From positions 1,116,001-1,180,000 of the forward strand of contig NC_013943.1 in the NCBI RefSeq assembly GCF_000025725.1: a DNA stretch of 64,000 nucleotides, in the 5' to 3' direction. The translations under genes and the position numbers were made by a program. Each line of letters opens with the position of its first letter. The stretch's first letter is position 1. Origin of the DNA: Denitrovibrio acetiphilus DSM 12809 (lineage in GTDB: Bacteria; Chrysiogenota; Deferribacteres; Deferribacterales; Geovibrionaceae). Below the pieces are notes generated by a model. It was not told the origin of the DNA and did no database searches. It saw nothing but the letters and a program-made list of their open reading frames with translations. This document shows positions 45,956 through 55,338 of the stretch, in pieces.

Positions 45956-46110
45956 TGTCAGATAAAAAAAATAAGTTCTATGATGGTTTTAGTGAAATTA
46001 ATGCAAGTAATACTATGTCTAGTAGTGACTTAATTTCTAAAAAAGAGTGTTTTCGTGTTGTTAGTGCGAATCAGCAATCGACAAAGGATATTAAACCTAA
46101 AAAAAAATAA
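45955..46110 (+). CDS. 51-aa hydrophilic protein coupled to the membrane protein
   Basis: ATG overlaps the stop of 45539-45955 by 1 bp, with AGGAG ~9 bp upstream. Product is basic, Ser/Lys/Asn-rich, with a KPKKK end and no hydrophobic part. Unrecognised. The tight coupling suggests that it partners the membrane protein. Confidence 0.5.
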   Translation: MSDKKNKFYDGFSEINASNTMSSSDLISKKECFRVVSANQQSTKDIKPKKK

Positions 46111-46170
46111 TTGGCTCTTTAAATCTTTATAATTATTGAACAGTATTTTCTGCTCTGATATTATCGTGAT

Positions 46171-47328
46171 ATGAGAGACAAAATACTAAGAGAACTGGAA
46201 AAGATCAAAGCCGAAGACCTCTACAGAGAAATGCCTGCCATGACAGAAGGGGCTGGGCGATATGTCGAAATAGGGGGGCTGCAATACCTGAACCTGTCTT
46301 CGAACAATTATCTGGGGCTGTCCGGCGTCGAATCTGTAAGGGAAGAGGCTGAAAAAGCTTTGAGGCAGTACGGAACAACGAGCGGTGCGTCCCGCATAGT
46401 AACCGGAAATTATAAGCTCTATGATGATCTTGAGCGCAAAACAGCAAGTTATAAAAACTGCGAGAGGGCTCTTGTGTTTAACTCCGGTTATGCGGCTAAC
46501 CTTGCCGTTTACACATCACTCTGCGGACGTGAGACACATGTTTTTTCAGATAAACTGAATCACGCAAGCATCATTGACGGCATCCGCCTTTCCGGTGCGA
46601 AACACATCCGTTACAAACACAATGACATGGCAGACCTTGAGGCTCTGCTTGAAAAATATAAAGACGTAAAAGAGAAAGTGATCGCCACAGATACTGTTTT
46701 CAGCATGGACGGTGACGTCTGCCAGCTTTACAGGATAGTTAGTTTGGCGGAGAAGTACGGCGCAATGATTATTATTGACGAAGCACATGCAACTGGTGTT
46801 TTTGGGCGTGGGCGTGGCTATGCTCACGAGATAGGGCTCGCCGACAGGGTTGACGTGCATATGGGTACATTCAGCAAGGCTCTGGGCTCTTTTGGCGGAT
46901 ATGTGGCATCAAGCGAAGTTATTATCGATTATCTGCGCAACAAAGCACGTTCGTTTATCTATTCCACATCGTTACCTCCGGCTGTTGTCGGTGCTTCTGT
47001 TGGTGCACTGAAATATCTGGCGAAAAAACCGGAGATAGGCGGCAGGCTCCTCGATGCTGCGGAGGATTTACGTTTTTATCTGTCACAGATTGGGTTTGAG
47101 ACTGGAATGAGCATGAGTCAGATCATCCCTGTCGTGCTCGGAGGGAATAAACGGGCATTGCTGGCGAAAGAATTTTTACTGTCTAAAGGGCTTTATGTGG
47201 CTGCCATCAGACCACCGACAGTTCCGGTAAACACTGCAAGGCTGAGGCTCTCGCTTCGTCTTGATGTTCTGGACGAAATGGACAGGATAAAATCTGCCTT
47301 CAAAGAGATGAAAGAGGCGGGTATATGA
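46171..47328 (+). CDS. bioF: 8-amino-7-oxononanoate synthase
   Basis: 385 aa, PLP-dependent condensation of pimeloyl-ACP/CoA with alanine. LNLSSNNYLGLSG, IVTGNYKLYDDLE, IIDEAHATGVFGRGRG, and the PLP Lys in MGTFSKALGSFGGY. First gene of a plus-strand bioF-esterase-bioC unit; ATGA overlap with the next gene. Confidence 0.95.
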   Translation: MRDKILRELEKIKAEDLYREMPAMTEGAGRYVEIGGLQYLNLSSNNYLGLSGVESVREEAEKALRQYGTTSGASRIVTGNYKLYDDLERKTASYKNCERALVFNSGYAANLAVYTSLCGRETHVFSDKLNHASIIDGIRLSGAKHIRYKHNDMADLEALLEKYKDVKEKVIATDTVFSMDGDVCQLYRIVSLAEKYGAMIIIDEAHATGVFGRGRGYAHEIGLADRVDVHMGTFSKALGSFGGYVASSEVIIDYLRNKARSFIYSTSLPPAVVGASVGALKYLAKKPEIGGRLLDAAEDLRFYLSQIGFETGMSMSQIIPVVLGGNKRALLAKEFLLSKGLYVAAIRPPTVPVNTARLRLSLRLDVLDEMDRIKSAFKEMKEAGI

Positions 47329-47912
47329 AAGATGTATTTATATCCGGCTGGTGCGGATATCCTGAGATTTTCGGTGATTTTGCAGATGAGTTCGATTTTG
47401 TTGTACCTTTTGTGACGCATTCACTGCGGGACATTGACGATCTGGTGCAGGAGGGCGGAAGAAACCTCTTTGCATGGTCAACCGGGGCTTACCTCATGCT
47501 TGACCAGCCTGTGCGTCCGAATTTTGAGAATATTGTTCTTGCTGCACCATTTAAAAAATTTACCAAATATACCCCTGCAAAAGTTCTGGAAAAGATGGTA
47601 CTAAAATTTGCCCAGTTTCCGGACAAAGTTATTGAAGATTTTTTTAAGAGGTGTAAAAGCCCTGTTATCCCCTTAATGGTTGAGGGGCAATTTTATATAC
47701 TTATGCATCAGCTTAAGTTTCTTATGAACACAAATATTGAAGAAATAGAGTGGGATATGACTGGAGTCACTCTTCTTCACGGGGCAGAAGATGTAATCGT
47801 TGATATCGAAGCATCACGTGATATCCAGTGGGAGACTTCGTGCCTGCTTACTGAGCTGGACGGGGTGGGGCATTATATTCCGCCGGAGATACTTAAACAG
47901 CATAAGATATGA
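47325..47912 (+). CDS. Alpha/beta-hydrolase in biotin operon, probable pimeloyl-ACP methyl ester esterase
   Basis: 195 aa. Presumed triad: Ser in FAWSTGAYL (an AWSTG elbow in place of the usual GxSxG with Gly first), Asp in LLHGAEDVIVD and His in DGVGHYIPPE. In the BioC route a demethylating esterase (BioH, BioG, BioJ, BioK, BioV types) is required; this gene lies between bioF and bioC with 4-bp overlaps on both sides, which makes that role likely. The sequence is BioG-like in length and position, but the exact subtype is uncertain. Confidence 0.75.
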   Translation: MKDVFISGWCGYPEIFGDFADEFDFVVPFVTHSLRDIDDLVQEGGRNLFAWSTGAYLMLDQPVRPNFENIVLAAPFKKFTKYTPAKVLEKMVLKFAQFPDKVIEDFFKRCKSPVIPLMVEGQFYILMHQLKFLMNTNIEEIEWDMTGVTLLHGAEDVIVDIEASRDIQWETSCLLTELDGVGHYIPPEILKQHKI

Positions 47913-48649
47913 AAATACACATTAAGCGTTCGTTCGACGCATCATGCTCCACATATGACTCATCCTGTGACATACAGCGCATGGTCGCCGCCTGTCTTGC
48001 CGAAAAGCTTTCCTCCGGTCACAGTAATATTCTTGAAATAGGCACGGGGACAGGGGTTTATACTGACGAACTCCATAAGAAATATCCCGATGCCAGAACA
48101 ACATGTGTTGATATTTCTCAACCCCTGCTTAAAGAGGCTATGGGGAAACATCCGGACAACTTATACATTTGTGCAGACGGGGAGCGTCTCCCCCTTAGTT
48201 GCGGGTTTGACCTCATCACCGGTTCGTCAACGCTCCAGTGGTTCTCGAATCCTGCGGAGAGTATTCCGGACATGCTGAAACTTCTTAAGCCAGGTGGTAG
48301 ATTCGGTTTTTCTATTTTTGCAAAAGGCACTTTTACTGAGATGGCAATACTTAATAAAATGACAGGTTTCGGCTCAGTATACGATCTGCGTTCATGTGAT
48401 GAATACATCGAAATAATGCAGGGGTATGATGTGGAGTTTGAAACGAAAGAATATGTGCTCTTTTATGATTCAGTTAAAGAATTTCTTCAAAAGCAGAAGG
48501 GTACCGGAGCGACATTTACAGGGGCAAAGAAATTTACTTCAAAGTCTTCATATCAGAAGTTCGTAGAGCTTTACCCTGAACTGTTCGGTGAAAAAGGCAA
48601 GATACCTGTGACTTACAATATTTTATATATGCACGGACGGATTAGATGA
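47909..48649 (+). CDS. bioC: Malonyl-ACP O-methyltransferase
   Basis: 246 aa, SAM-dependent. N-terminal IKRSFDASCSTYDSSCDIQ, SAM motif ILEIGTGTGVYTDEL, and DLITGSSTLQWFSNP typical of BioC. Makes the methyl ester that starts pimeloyl synthesis. Overlaps the esterase gene (ATGA). Confidence 0.92.
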   Translation: MKIHIKRSFDASCSTYDSSCDIQRMVAACLAEKLSSGHSNILEIGTGTGVYTDELHKKYPDARTTCVDISQPLLKEAMGKHPDNLYICADGERLPLSCGFDLITGSSTLQWFSNPAESIPDMLKLLKPGGRFGFSIFAKGTFTEMAILNKMTGFGSVYDLRSCDEYIEIMQGYDVEFETKEYVLFYDSVKEFLQKQKGTGATFTGAKKFTSKSSYQKFVELYPELFGEKGKIPVTYNILYMHGRIR

Positions 48650-48732
48650 TCATGCAGAATAAACCTAAGTAGGTTAGATGCGCAACATTTTTGTGGGGCA
48701 TTGATGCCATTCCCTGTTGATGATACAAAGCT

Positions 48733-49662
48733 TTAGAAGATTATAAGGTGTATTACCCCCCTGATAGTAATGCCGAGCATTGCGCCAATTATTGCAGGTC
48801 TGGCTATTGATGCTGTTTTTGCCCCGGCTGTCATCAGTACGGCTATCCCCACCAGATCGAAAGGATTCATGATAAATCCTGCAATCCTGTTGAATTCAGG
48901 TACAGACAAGATGCCTTCTTTAAGCATATCAAATGTGATGCCCATCATTGCTGTACCCCCTGCGAGAAACTTTGTCACAATGGGCAGAACACTAGCTCCG
49001 GTTATTCCAAATACTCCGAGAATGGGGGAAAGTATATTTTCGAGCATGGTTATTGCATTGAAGTGTTTTAGAAAGCCTACAAAGCAGATGGCAAGTATCA
49101 GTAGCGGAATAGATTTGAAAACAATATTGAGGGCTTCCTGACTGCCTTTTATTACTGTATTTAGAGCATTTTCTGTATGGTTGGATGTCACTTGCAGTGT
49201 GTCAGTAAAAGATTCTTCCCCCAGTGTTCTGGCAAATATATAGTATGTGGCGGATGCAGATATAAGGCCACCTATTAGGGATGTTGCAAAGATTACAGGG
49301 AGGTTTAGCCCCACAGCCGCCATAGGGAATGTTACGTTTGCCTGAGACATCGTAAGAACCATAGAGAAGACAGTGGCTAATCGCCGCTTGTCTGTACCAT
49401 CTGTCTCCATTATCGCAAATGTTGCCATGGGGGCAGCAAAGCTTACAAGCATTATCTGGAGGGCGGCAAATATCCCGATACCAGGGATCCCGAAAGGCTT
49501 TACGAGAGGTGCGAGCAGTTTGGCTGTGAATGCGAGAACTCCTTTTGCCTCCATCAGCTTCATAAAGCCCATCATAACAACCAGTATAGGCAGCAGGATG
49601 TATAGAGCGATGTCAACTCCTGTTTTACCGGAGGTCAGGATAATATTAATTATAGCTTCCAT
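48733..49662 (-). CDS. Nucleoside-recognition (Gate) domain membrane protein
   Basis: 309 aa with about eight membrane helices in two Gate repeats (LPILVVMMGFMKLMEAKGV..., SIPLLILAICFVGFLKHFNAITMLENILSPILGVFG). This family includes SpmA/SpmB and Na+/nucleoside-like transporters; its substrate is unknown. Stands alone; weak ribosome binding site. Confidence 0.82.
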   Translation of the reverse strand: MEAIINIILTSGKTGVDIALYILLPILVVMMGFMKLMEAKGVLAFTAKLLAPLVKPFGIPGIGIFAALQIMLVSFAAPMATFAIMETDGTDKRRLATVFSMVLTMSQANVTFPMAAVGLNLPVIFATSLIGGLISASATYYIFARTLGEESFTDTLQVTSNHTENALNTVIKGSQEALNIVFKSIPLLILAICFVGFLKHFNAITMLENILSPILGVFGITGASVLPIVTKFLAGGTAMMGITFDMLKEGILSVPEFNRIAGFIMNPFDLVGIAVLMTAGAKTASIARPAIIGAMLGITIRGVIHLIIF

Positions 49663-49699
49663 ATGTGATTATTACACATATTAGAAACAAATTACAAAG

Positions 49700-50434
49700 C
49701 TATCTCCTGCCGCATACAGGGCAGTCAGGGTTTCTTTTGAGTTTTGGCGTTATGGTACGCATGGTGTTGAAGTCTATATGCATCATTTTCCCTTTCAGCG
49801 GTGTTCCGTGTTTCGTGATTATCTTTACAGCTTCGACAGCGGCGAGCGAGCCTATTGTCCCTGACACTGCGCCCAATACTCCAAAACCGAGCTCTTTCCA
49901 GTCTGGCACGTCTTCTGATACAAAACATCGCAGACATGCAGTTTCATGTGGGAATATGTTAAAATAATAACCGACCATATCGTCCATTGCTGCTTCTATC
50001 ATCGGTACACCGAGCTTAACACATGCGTTGTTCATCGCCATACGTTCAGGAAAGTTTGGTCTTGCTGACACGGCAACATCGCACCCTTCGATAAATTTTT
50101 CTGCTTTATTTTCGTTCAGGCGTATATTGTGCATTTCAAGTTCTATGTCTGGGTTTATTTTAAGAATGTTTTCAACCGCGATATCTATTCTGGGCTCGCC
50201 AATACGGTTGACATCCATCAGGTGCTGACGATTCATATTGCTCTCAGTGAGGTTTCCGTAGTGAGATATCACCATTCTGCCTATACCTGCTGATGCGAGA
50301 TATGCAGCTGTTGCACCACCCAGACCGCCTATCCCCCCTATAAAAACAGAAGAGTTTTTTAATATATCCTGTTTTTCTCTACCGAAGTCCTTTAGCATTA
50401 TCTGACGTTTATATCTTTCGTAGTAATCATGCAT
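49700..50434 (-). CDS. ThiF/MoeB/HesA-family E1-like adenylyltransferase
   Basis: About 244 aa. MHDYYERYKRQIMLKDFGREKQ, nucleotide-binding GGIGGLGGATAAYLASAG, R-x4-Q in MNRQHLMD, and two CxxC pairs (CLRC and CPVC near the C-terminus) for structural zinc. Activates the C-terminus of a ubiquitin-like sulfur carrier (ThiS/MoaD type). The partner gene is not adjacent. Start ATG 50434 has GGAG upstream, preferred to 50446. Confidence 0.88.
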   Translation of the reverse strand: MHDYYERYKRQIMLKDFGREKQDILKNSSVFIGGIGGLGGATAAYLASAGIGRMVISHYGNLTESNMNRQHLMDVNRIGEPRIDIAVENILKINPDIELEMHNIRLNENKAEKFIEGCDVAVSARPNFPERMAMNNACVKLGVPMIEAAMDDMVGYYFNIFPHETACLRCFVSEDVPDWKELGFGVLGAVSGTIGSLAAVEAVKIITKHGTPLKGKMMHIDFNTMRTITPKLKRNPDCPVCGRR

Positions 50435-50577
50435 TTTCCGCTCCATGTAAATAATAATATTGATATTCTAGAACTATCTCCGGAAATTGCAAGATTTGCA
50501 TATGGAATATATGTATTGTTTTCCTCTATGATGTTTGACTGTCGCTGACTATGTTTGTCAATGAATTGTAACATTGA

Positions 50578-50604
50578 AAAAGGGGTACCCTGCGGCACCC
50601 CTTA
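50578..50604 (-). terminator. Terminator of the yjcH-actP unit
   Basis: Read on the minus strand: AAGGGGT and ACCCCTT arms around a 10-base loop, followed by a T run. Located 29 bp after the actP stop. Confidence 0.85.
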
Positions 50605-50632
50605 AAGAAGGTTGAAATGTATAAACCTATTT

Positions 50633-52189
50633 TTAGTGGTCTGAAGCGGAATCTGCTCCAACACCAAGGTAAGTACGTATTTTTTGCTCCTCGAATTTTT
50701 CCTGAGCTTCAAGATCCGGAACCATTATAGAACCTATCCATGAACCGATGAAAGCGAGAGGCAGTGAAACTACTGTAGGAAATTTATAAGGAAAGAGTGC
50801 TGTTTCGTTGCCGAGCAGCTCAACCCATACTGTCGGGCTGATAATGATGAGTACCATTGCGGAAAGCCCACCGAAGAGGATACCCATAACAGCGCCCGTC
50901 GTGCTGAACTTCTTCCATACTATAGAGAGGAACAGCGCAGGGAAGTTTGAGCTCGCTGCAATGGAGAATGCCAGAGCGACAAGAAAAGCAACGTTCTGTC
51001 CTTTGAAAAGTATCCCGAGCCCCACAGCAACAACACCGTAGATTATTGTGGCAACTCTTGCTGCTTTCAGTTTTTCACTGTCGTCAGCCTGTCCTTTTTT
51101 AAACGTGCTGATGTAAAGGTCGTTAGCAAGGGCAGCAGAAGCAGCCAGCGCAAGACCGGCAACAACCGCAAGGATAGTTGCAAAGGCAACGGCTGAGATG
51201 AACCCGAGGAAAGGTGTTCCACCTACGAGCTGCGCCAGCATAGGGGCAGCCATATTACCGCCGGAACCAACAGCCATTATTGCCTCTTTACCCATAAGGA
51301 CAACTGCTGCGAAGCCGACTATAGGAATTATCAGATAAAAGTATCCGATGAAAGTTGTAGCATAAACAACGGATTTTCTCGCCTCTTTAGCATCCGGCAC
51401 TGTGAAGAAACGCATGAGGATGTGCGGAAGTCCCAGAAGTCCGAGCATGAGAGCAAGACCAAGTGAAACCGCTTCCACAGGGCTTTTTACCAAACCGCCG
51501 GGGCGGAACATCTCTGCACCTATCTGTGTTTCAACTGCACCGTACAGGTTGCTGGGGCTGAAACCGAATTTAGAAAGAGCAAGGATCGCAAGCACTGTTA
51601 CACCGAAGAGAAGGAGACATGCCTTGATGATCTGTACCCATGTTGTGGCAAGCATACCGCCGAAGATAACGTACATGAGCATAACTGTACCAACTATGAT
51701 TTCAGCCATAGTATAAGGGATACCGAACATAAGCTCTATGAGTTTACCTGAGCCGACCATTTGGGCTACTGTATAGGATATGACAACCATTAAACCTGTT
51801 ATAGCAGAAGCTGTTCTGATAGGTCCCTGCTTGAGGCGTGATGCCACAACGTCGGCAAAACTGTATTTACCGAGGTTACGAAGGGGTTCTGCTATAAGGA
51901 ACATAAGCGCAGGCCATCCGACAAGCCAGCCCACAGCGTATATCATACCGTCAAATCCTTGAAGAGCCACCATACCTGAGATCCCGAGGAAGGATGCGGC
52001 AGACATATAGTCACCTGCAAGTGCAAGACCGTTCTGAAAGCCGGAGATTCCGCCTCCGCCAGTGTAATAGCTGCCTGCGGACTGCTGCTGTTTTCTGGAT
52101 ACAAACCATGTCACTGCAAAAGTGAGCATTACCACGAGTACGAAGCAGCCTATTGCGACTGCATTTGGTTCGCCAAAATTAAACTTCAT
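50633..52189 (-). CDS. actP: Sodium:solute symporter, cation/acetate symporter ActP
   Basis: 518 aa, SSS family with ~13 membrane helices. Core GLALAGDYMSAASFLGISG is the ActP-type signature near residue 52-70. Takes up acetate with Na+ or H+. AAGGAGGG precedes ATG 52189, 14 bp after the yjcH-like gene. Confidence 0.92.
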   Translation of the reverse strand: MKFNFGEPNAVAIGCFVLVVMLTFAVTWFVSRKQQQSAGSYYTGGGGISGFQNGLALAGDYMSAASFLGISGMVALQGFDGMIYAVGWLVGWPALMFLIAEPLRNLGKYSFADVVASRLKQGPIRTASAITGLMVVISYTVAQMVGSGKLIELMFGIPYTMAEIIVGTVMLMYVIFGGMLATTWVQIIKACLLLFGVTVLAILALSKFGFSPSNLYGAVETQIGAEMFRPGGLVKSPVEAVSLGLALMLGLLGLPHILMRFFTVPDAKEARKSVVYATTFIGYFYLIIPIVGFAAVVLMGKEAIMAVGSGGNMAAPMLAQLVGGTPFLGFISAVAFATILAVVAGLALAASAALANDLYISTFKKGQADDSEKLKAARVATIIYGVVAVGLGILFKGQNVAFLVALAFSIAASSNFPALFLSIVWKKFSTTGAVMGILFGGLSAMVLIIISPTVWVELLGNETALFPYKFPTVVSLPLAFIGSWIGSIMVPDLEAQEKFEEQKIRTYLGVGADSASDH

Positions 52190-52202
52190 TGGTCAGCCCT
52201 CC

Positions 52203-52487
52203 TTACAGCATCTTCTTAAGTTCTTCGACTTCTTTGTCGTAGACTTTGTTTGCCCAGACAACATAGATGACTGTCAGAAGCCATGCAGAGATGATGACTC
52301 CAACTGTCAGGTATATGCCGACTGTGGTGTGTTCGCCGACCTTCTGGGCGATAAAATCTTTGTCAAATGCGATCAAGAGAACGTAACCGTAATAGATTAC
52401 AAACAAGATCATCAACATGATGAAACTGAACGTCCATCTTTTTCTGATGAGCGCTTTGAATCTTTCCGAGTTTAAAACATCGTGCAT
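52203..52487 (-). CDS. yjcH: DUF485 membrane protein (YjcH)
   Basis: 94 aa with two membrane helices (about 22-45 and 58-80) and the DUF485 pattern FKALIRKRWTFSFIMLM. Regularly found upstream of actP. Strong AAGGAGG before the ATG. Confidence 0.92.
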   Translation of the reverse strand: MHDVLNSERFKALIRKRWTFSFIMLMILFVIYYGYVLLIAFDKDFIAQKVGEHTTVGIYLTVGVIISAWLLTVIYVVWANKVYDKEVEELKKML

Positions 52488-52965
52488 TCTCTCCTCCTTG
52501 CGTAATGTTTAACTGTTAAGAAAAATATGATCAGTCAACATTTGATGAACTCTGAGTGTTAAATATGTTGCCTGAATTTTAAAACATCTTTCTCTTTTCA
52601 TGGGTAATTAATTACATTATCTAAATCAAGTGTCAAGATGTTTTTTATGATATGATTAATTATTAGTAGTTTAGATCATAATCTCTTTTTGTGGAAATTT
52701 ATCATAAGTACACAAATGAGATGTTCACTATAGACTAAAATTCGCTCTGTATAAGCCTTCTGAGATTATTTATAATCAACAATAAATACCTATATTTTAA
52801 GGATAAATTTACAATAATAGAATATATGCGTATTTTAATATAAGTAGTACTTTTCGTTATACGTTGATATTATTTACTGAATATTATAATATTTACTTGT
52901 ATTTAGAACATATTTATAAAATAAATTTACAGTGCAAATATATTGATTAGAGGTTAAAAATAATT
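52488..52965. promoter_or_regulatory. AT-rich divergent promoter region (478 bp)
   Basis: No coding frame. Between the minus-strand yjcH-actP unit and the plus-strand cNMP/CBS gene. A minus-strand TTGACA (52636-52631) with a TAATTA 16 bp on is a possible promoter. The stretch 52740-52950 is very AT-rich with several short TATTTA/AATATT runs. I see no clear operator. Confidence 0.4.
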
Positions 52966-54852
52966 ATGAAGTTTACAAATATTTCAGAGGACTCAAAAAT
53001 AATTCAGCAGCTTCAGTCGTTTTACCTGTTCAATCATGTTCCGGTTAAGAGGCTGAGTGTCATGACAGGAAAAGCTCAGGTTGTGTATCTGGATAAAGAC
53101 GAATACATCTTTAAAAGAGGCGAGTCCTACCACAGGGGAGTTTACGTTATCCTGAGCGGCAAAGCTGAGCTTTATAATGATAACGGTACTAATATTGAGA
53201 TGGTCTATGGAGATATGATCGGGCTGACTACTTTTTTGGGAAAATCAAATTATTATGTTACAGCAAGGGCAGAAGAAGAATGTGAACTGATTTTCTTACC
53301 TGAAATATGCATATATAAGCTCATGGAGGAAGTCGAGGATTTCAGAATAAAATATAATAAAATGACTTTTGAGCGCCTGTCAAAACTTTCAGGAGGTAAC
53401 CCCGCAAACCTTACAGAAAATACATATAAATCTGTTGGCGGGTGTATGGTGACGCCTATATTCACCATAAATACTGATGAAAGCATATTCGATGCATCGG
53501 CAATGATGGCAGAACATAAGATCGGTTCCCTTGTTGTTACAGATGATGATGGTCGTCTCGCCGGGCTGCTCACTTCAAAACAGCTTGTTCATAAATATAT
53601 GGCAAATCCTGACCGGGAAAATATGGCTGTCGATGTGCTGAAATATATGAATGTTGACCCGGTAGCTATGCCTCCGGAGTTTCCTATAGTGGAAGCTATC
53701 GCCGAACTTCAGGAGCAAGGGGAGGATTATGCGGTAGTCGTGAAGTCTGACAAGCCTGTCGGTCTGATATCAAATAAGGACCTGATGAATATTGTTTTTC
53801 AGAACAGCAACATTTACAACGCTCATATAAACGGGATGACTACCCTTGAACAGCTTCGGGAAGCCCATAGTAAGCTCTTTGAGATAGCTAAAACTCTGGT
53901 TTCTAATTCGCGCCTTACAAGCACTGTGCTGCCCGTTTTGTCTGCAGTACACATAAACATACAGAAAAAAGTTTTTAAGATAACGTTGGACGGAGCCCCG
54001 TCAGAGATGCTTGAGGTTATGCAGAAGGTTGGTAACTCTATGATAATAATGGGGAGTGGGGGGCGTAGAGAGATGATGCTTGACCCTGATCAGGATCATG
54101 CTTTTGTACTCGATAATTCCGCTTCAGGTGAAGACAAAAAGCACTTTGTAAGGTTTGGTGAGATGCTTGCAGAGAACCTAGCATATGTTGGTTATGAAAA
54201 GTGCAAAGGTAATATCATGGCATCTAATCCGGATATGGTTAAAACACTGAAAGAGTGGAAAAAGGTCATAGCAGGCTGGATTAGCAATCCGGGCAGTGAA
54301 GGTTTTTTGTGGTCTTCGGTTTTCTTTGATATGGATAGGTTTGAAGGGGATGAAAAACTTGTGTGGGAGCTTAAAGAGTTTATATCGGTGAGTGTGCCCG
54401 AACGTCCTGTATTTCTGGTGCAGATGCTCGAGCGCGACCTTAACACAAGGCAGCCAATTAATTTTTTCGGCAGGATTAATCTTGAAAAAGAGGGGGAGAA
54501 GAAAGGGACTATAAACCTCAAGTCTTCCGCTCTTACTTTTCTTGTGGATGTTACCCGGGCATACACCCTGAAAGCAGGCTTGAACGACCTTAATACTCTG
54601 GAACGGACTAAGCATCTTGAGCGTAAAAAAGTTCTTTCAGCAGAAACCGTTTCCGACTTTCAAAGCTCATATGAGACGATAGTTGACTTATTGCTAAAAG
54701 AGCAGATAGCGAAGGTTGAACACGGGGGTGAAGCTAATAAAAATATTGACCCCTCACAGCTCTCTTTGTACAATCAGGAGCGGCTTAAAAATTCGCTTCA
54801 GTTTATTACTAAGTATCTTAGTAAAGCATTGAGAAATTTAAAGATGGGCTAA
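52966..54852 (+). CDS. cNMP-binding/CBS/DUF294 nucleotidyltransferase-like regulatory protein
   Basis: 628 aa. Cyclic-nucleotide-binding fold (about 15-135), CBS pair (about 152-275: GCMVTPIFTINTDESIFDASAMM...VMKY region), then a DUF294 nucleotidyltransferase domain with GSGGRREMMLDPDQDHAFVL (Gly-Ser then D-x-D) and a C-terminal helical domain. The same architecture is often encoded with actP-type acetate symporters, as here (divergent neighbour). Probably a regulator that modifies or senses nucleotides. Confidence 0.9.
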   Translation: MKFTNISEDSKIIQQLQSFYLFNHVPVKRLSVMTGKAQVVYLDKDEYIFKRGESYHRGVYVILSGKAELYNDNGTNIEMVYGDMIGLTTFLGKSNYYVTARAEEECELIFLPEICIYKLMEEVEDFRIKYNKMTFERLSKLSGGNPANLTENTYKSVGGCMVTPIFTINTDESIFDASAMMAEHKIGSLVVTDDDGRLAGLLTSKQLVHKYMANPDRENMAVDVLKYMNVDPVAMPPEFPIVEAIAELQEQGEDYAVVVKSDKPVGLISNKDLMNIVFQNSNIYNAHINGMTTLEQLREAHSKLFEIAKTLVSNSRLTSTVLPVLSAVHINIQKKVFKITLDGAPSEMLEVMQKVGNSMIIMGSGGRREMMLDPDQDHAFVLDNSASGEDKKHFVRFGEMLAENLAYVGYEKCKGNIMASNPDMVKTLKEWKKVIAGWISNPGSEGFLWSSVFFDMDRFEGDEKLVWELKEFISVSVPERPVFLVQMLERDLNTRQPINFFGRINLEKEGEKKGTINLKSSALTFLVDVTRAYTLKAGLNDLNTLERTKHLERKKVLSAETVSDFQSSYETIVDLLLKEQIAKVEHGGEANKNIDPSQLSLYNQERLKNSLQFITKYLSKALRNLKMG

Positions 54853-54938
54853 TTAATGTTTTATGCCCATTATGCGCCAATGATCTTTATTGAGCTTGTG
54901 TATTCTGATAGTTAAAATCCATGCGTATGGGGTCTTAT

Positions 54939-55331
54939 ATGAAAAAAATGATTGTCCTTGTTTCTGTTGAAAATGTTTCCGCAGCGGAAAAAGTTATAAA
55001 GAAGGCTAAGGCACAACTTGGACTTGATAAAGGTCGGCGTGTACTTAAAAAAGATAATACGAGAATTCTTTTTTCTTCCGGAATTATTCAGAAAAGTTTT
55101 GAAAATGTGGAGAAATTAGCGAAATTTAAAGATTATGACATGATCATTATTCCCGTTTATGGCGAAAACGTTAAAGCCTACCCGAAAATTCATGATATTA
55201 AAATATATGTTAACAACCAGCTTGGCTTTTCTGTTTTTATCTGCGCTGTACGTCCGAATCCGGCAGATAAAGACGTTGATGATGCAGTAGAAAATATCTT
55301 CGATATAGTGACTGCTAACATAGGGTTGTGA
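54939..55331 (+). CDS. Hypothetical protein, 130 aa
   Basis: Unrecognised. Alternating beta/alpha pattern (MIVLVSVENVSAAEKVIKKAKAQLG...DYDMIIIPVYGENVKAYPKI...IKIYVNNQLGFSVFICAV). ATG 54939 has GGGG 6 bp upstream. Lies 7 bp before the polysaccharide-type gene, probably the same operon. Confidence 0.65.
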   Translation: MKKMIVLVSVENVSAAEKVIKKAKAQLGLDKGRRVLKKDNTRILFSSGIIQKSFENVEKLAKFKDYDMIIIPVYGENVKAYPKIHDIKIYVNNQLGFSVFICAVRPNPADKDVDDAVENIFDIVTANIGL

Positions 55332-55338
55332 TTCCGGC

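Noticed and set aside
48662-48675. Short palindrome AACCTA-AG-TAGGTT after bioC
   Set aside because: Six-base arms with a two-base centre and no further context; may be chance.
54845-54870. Stem ATGGGC/GCCCAT after the cNMP/CBS gene as terminator
   Set aside because: 15-base loop and no T run on either strand; too weak to call.
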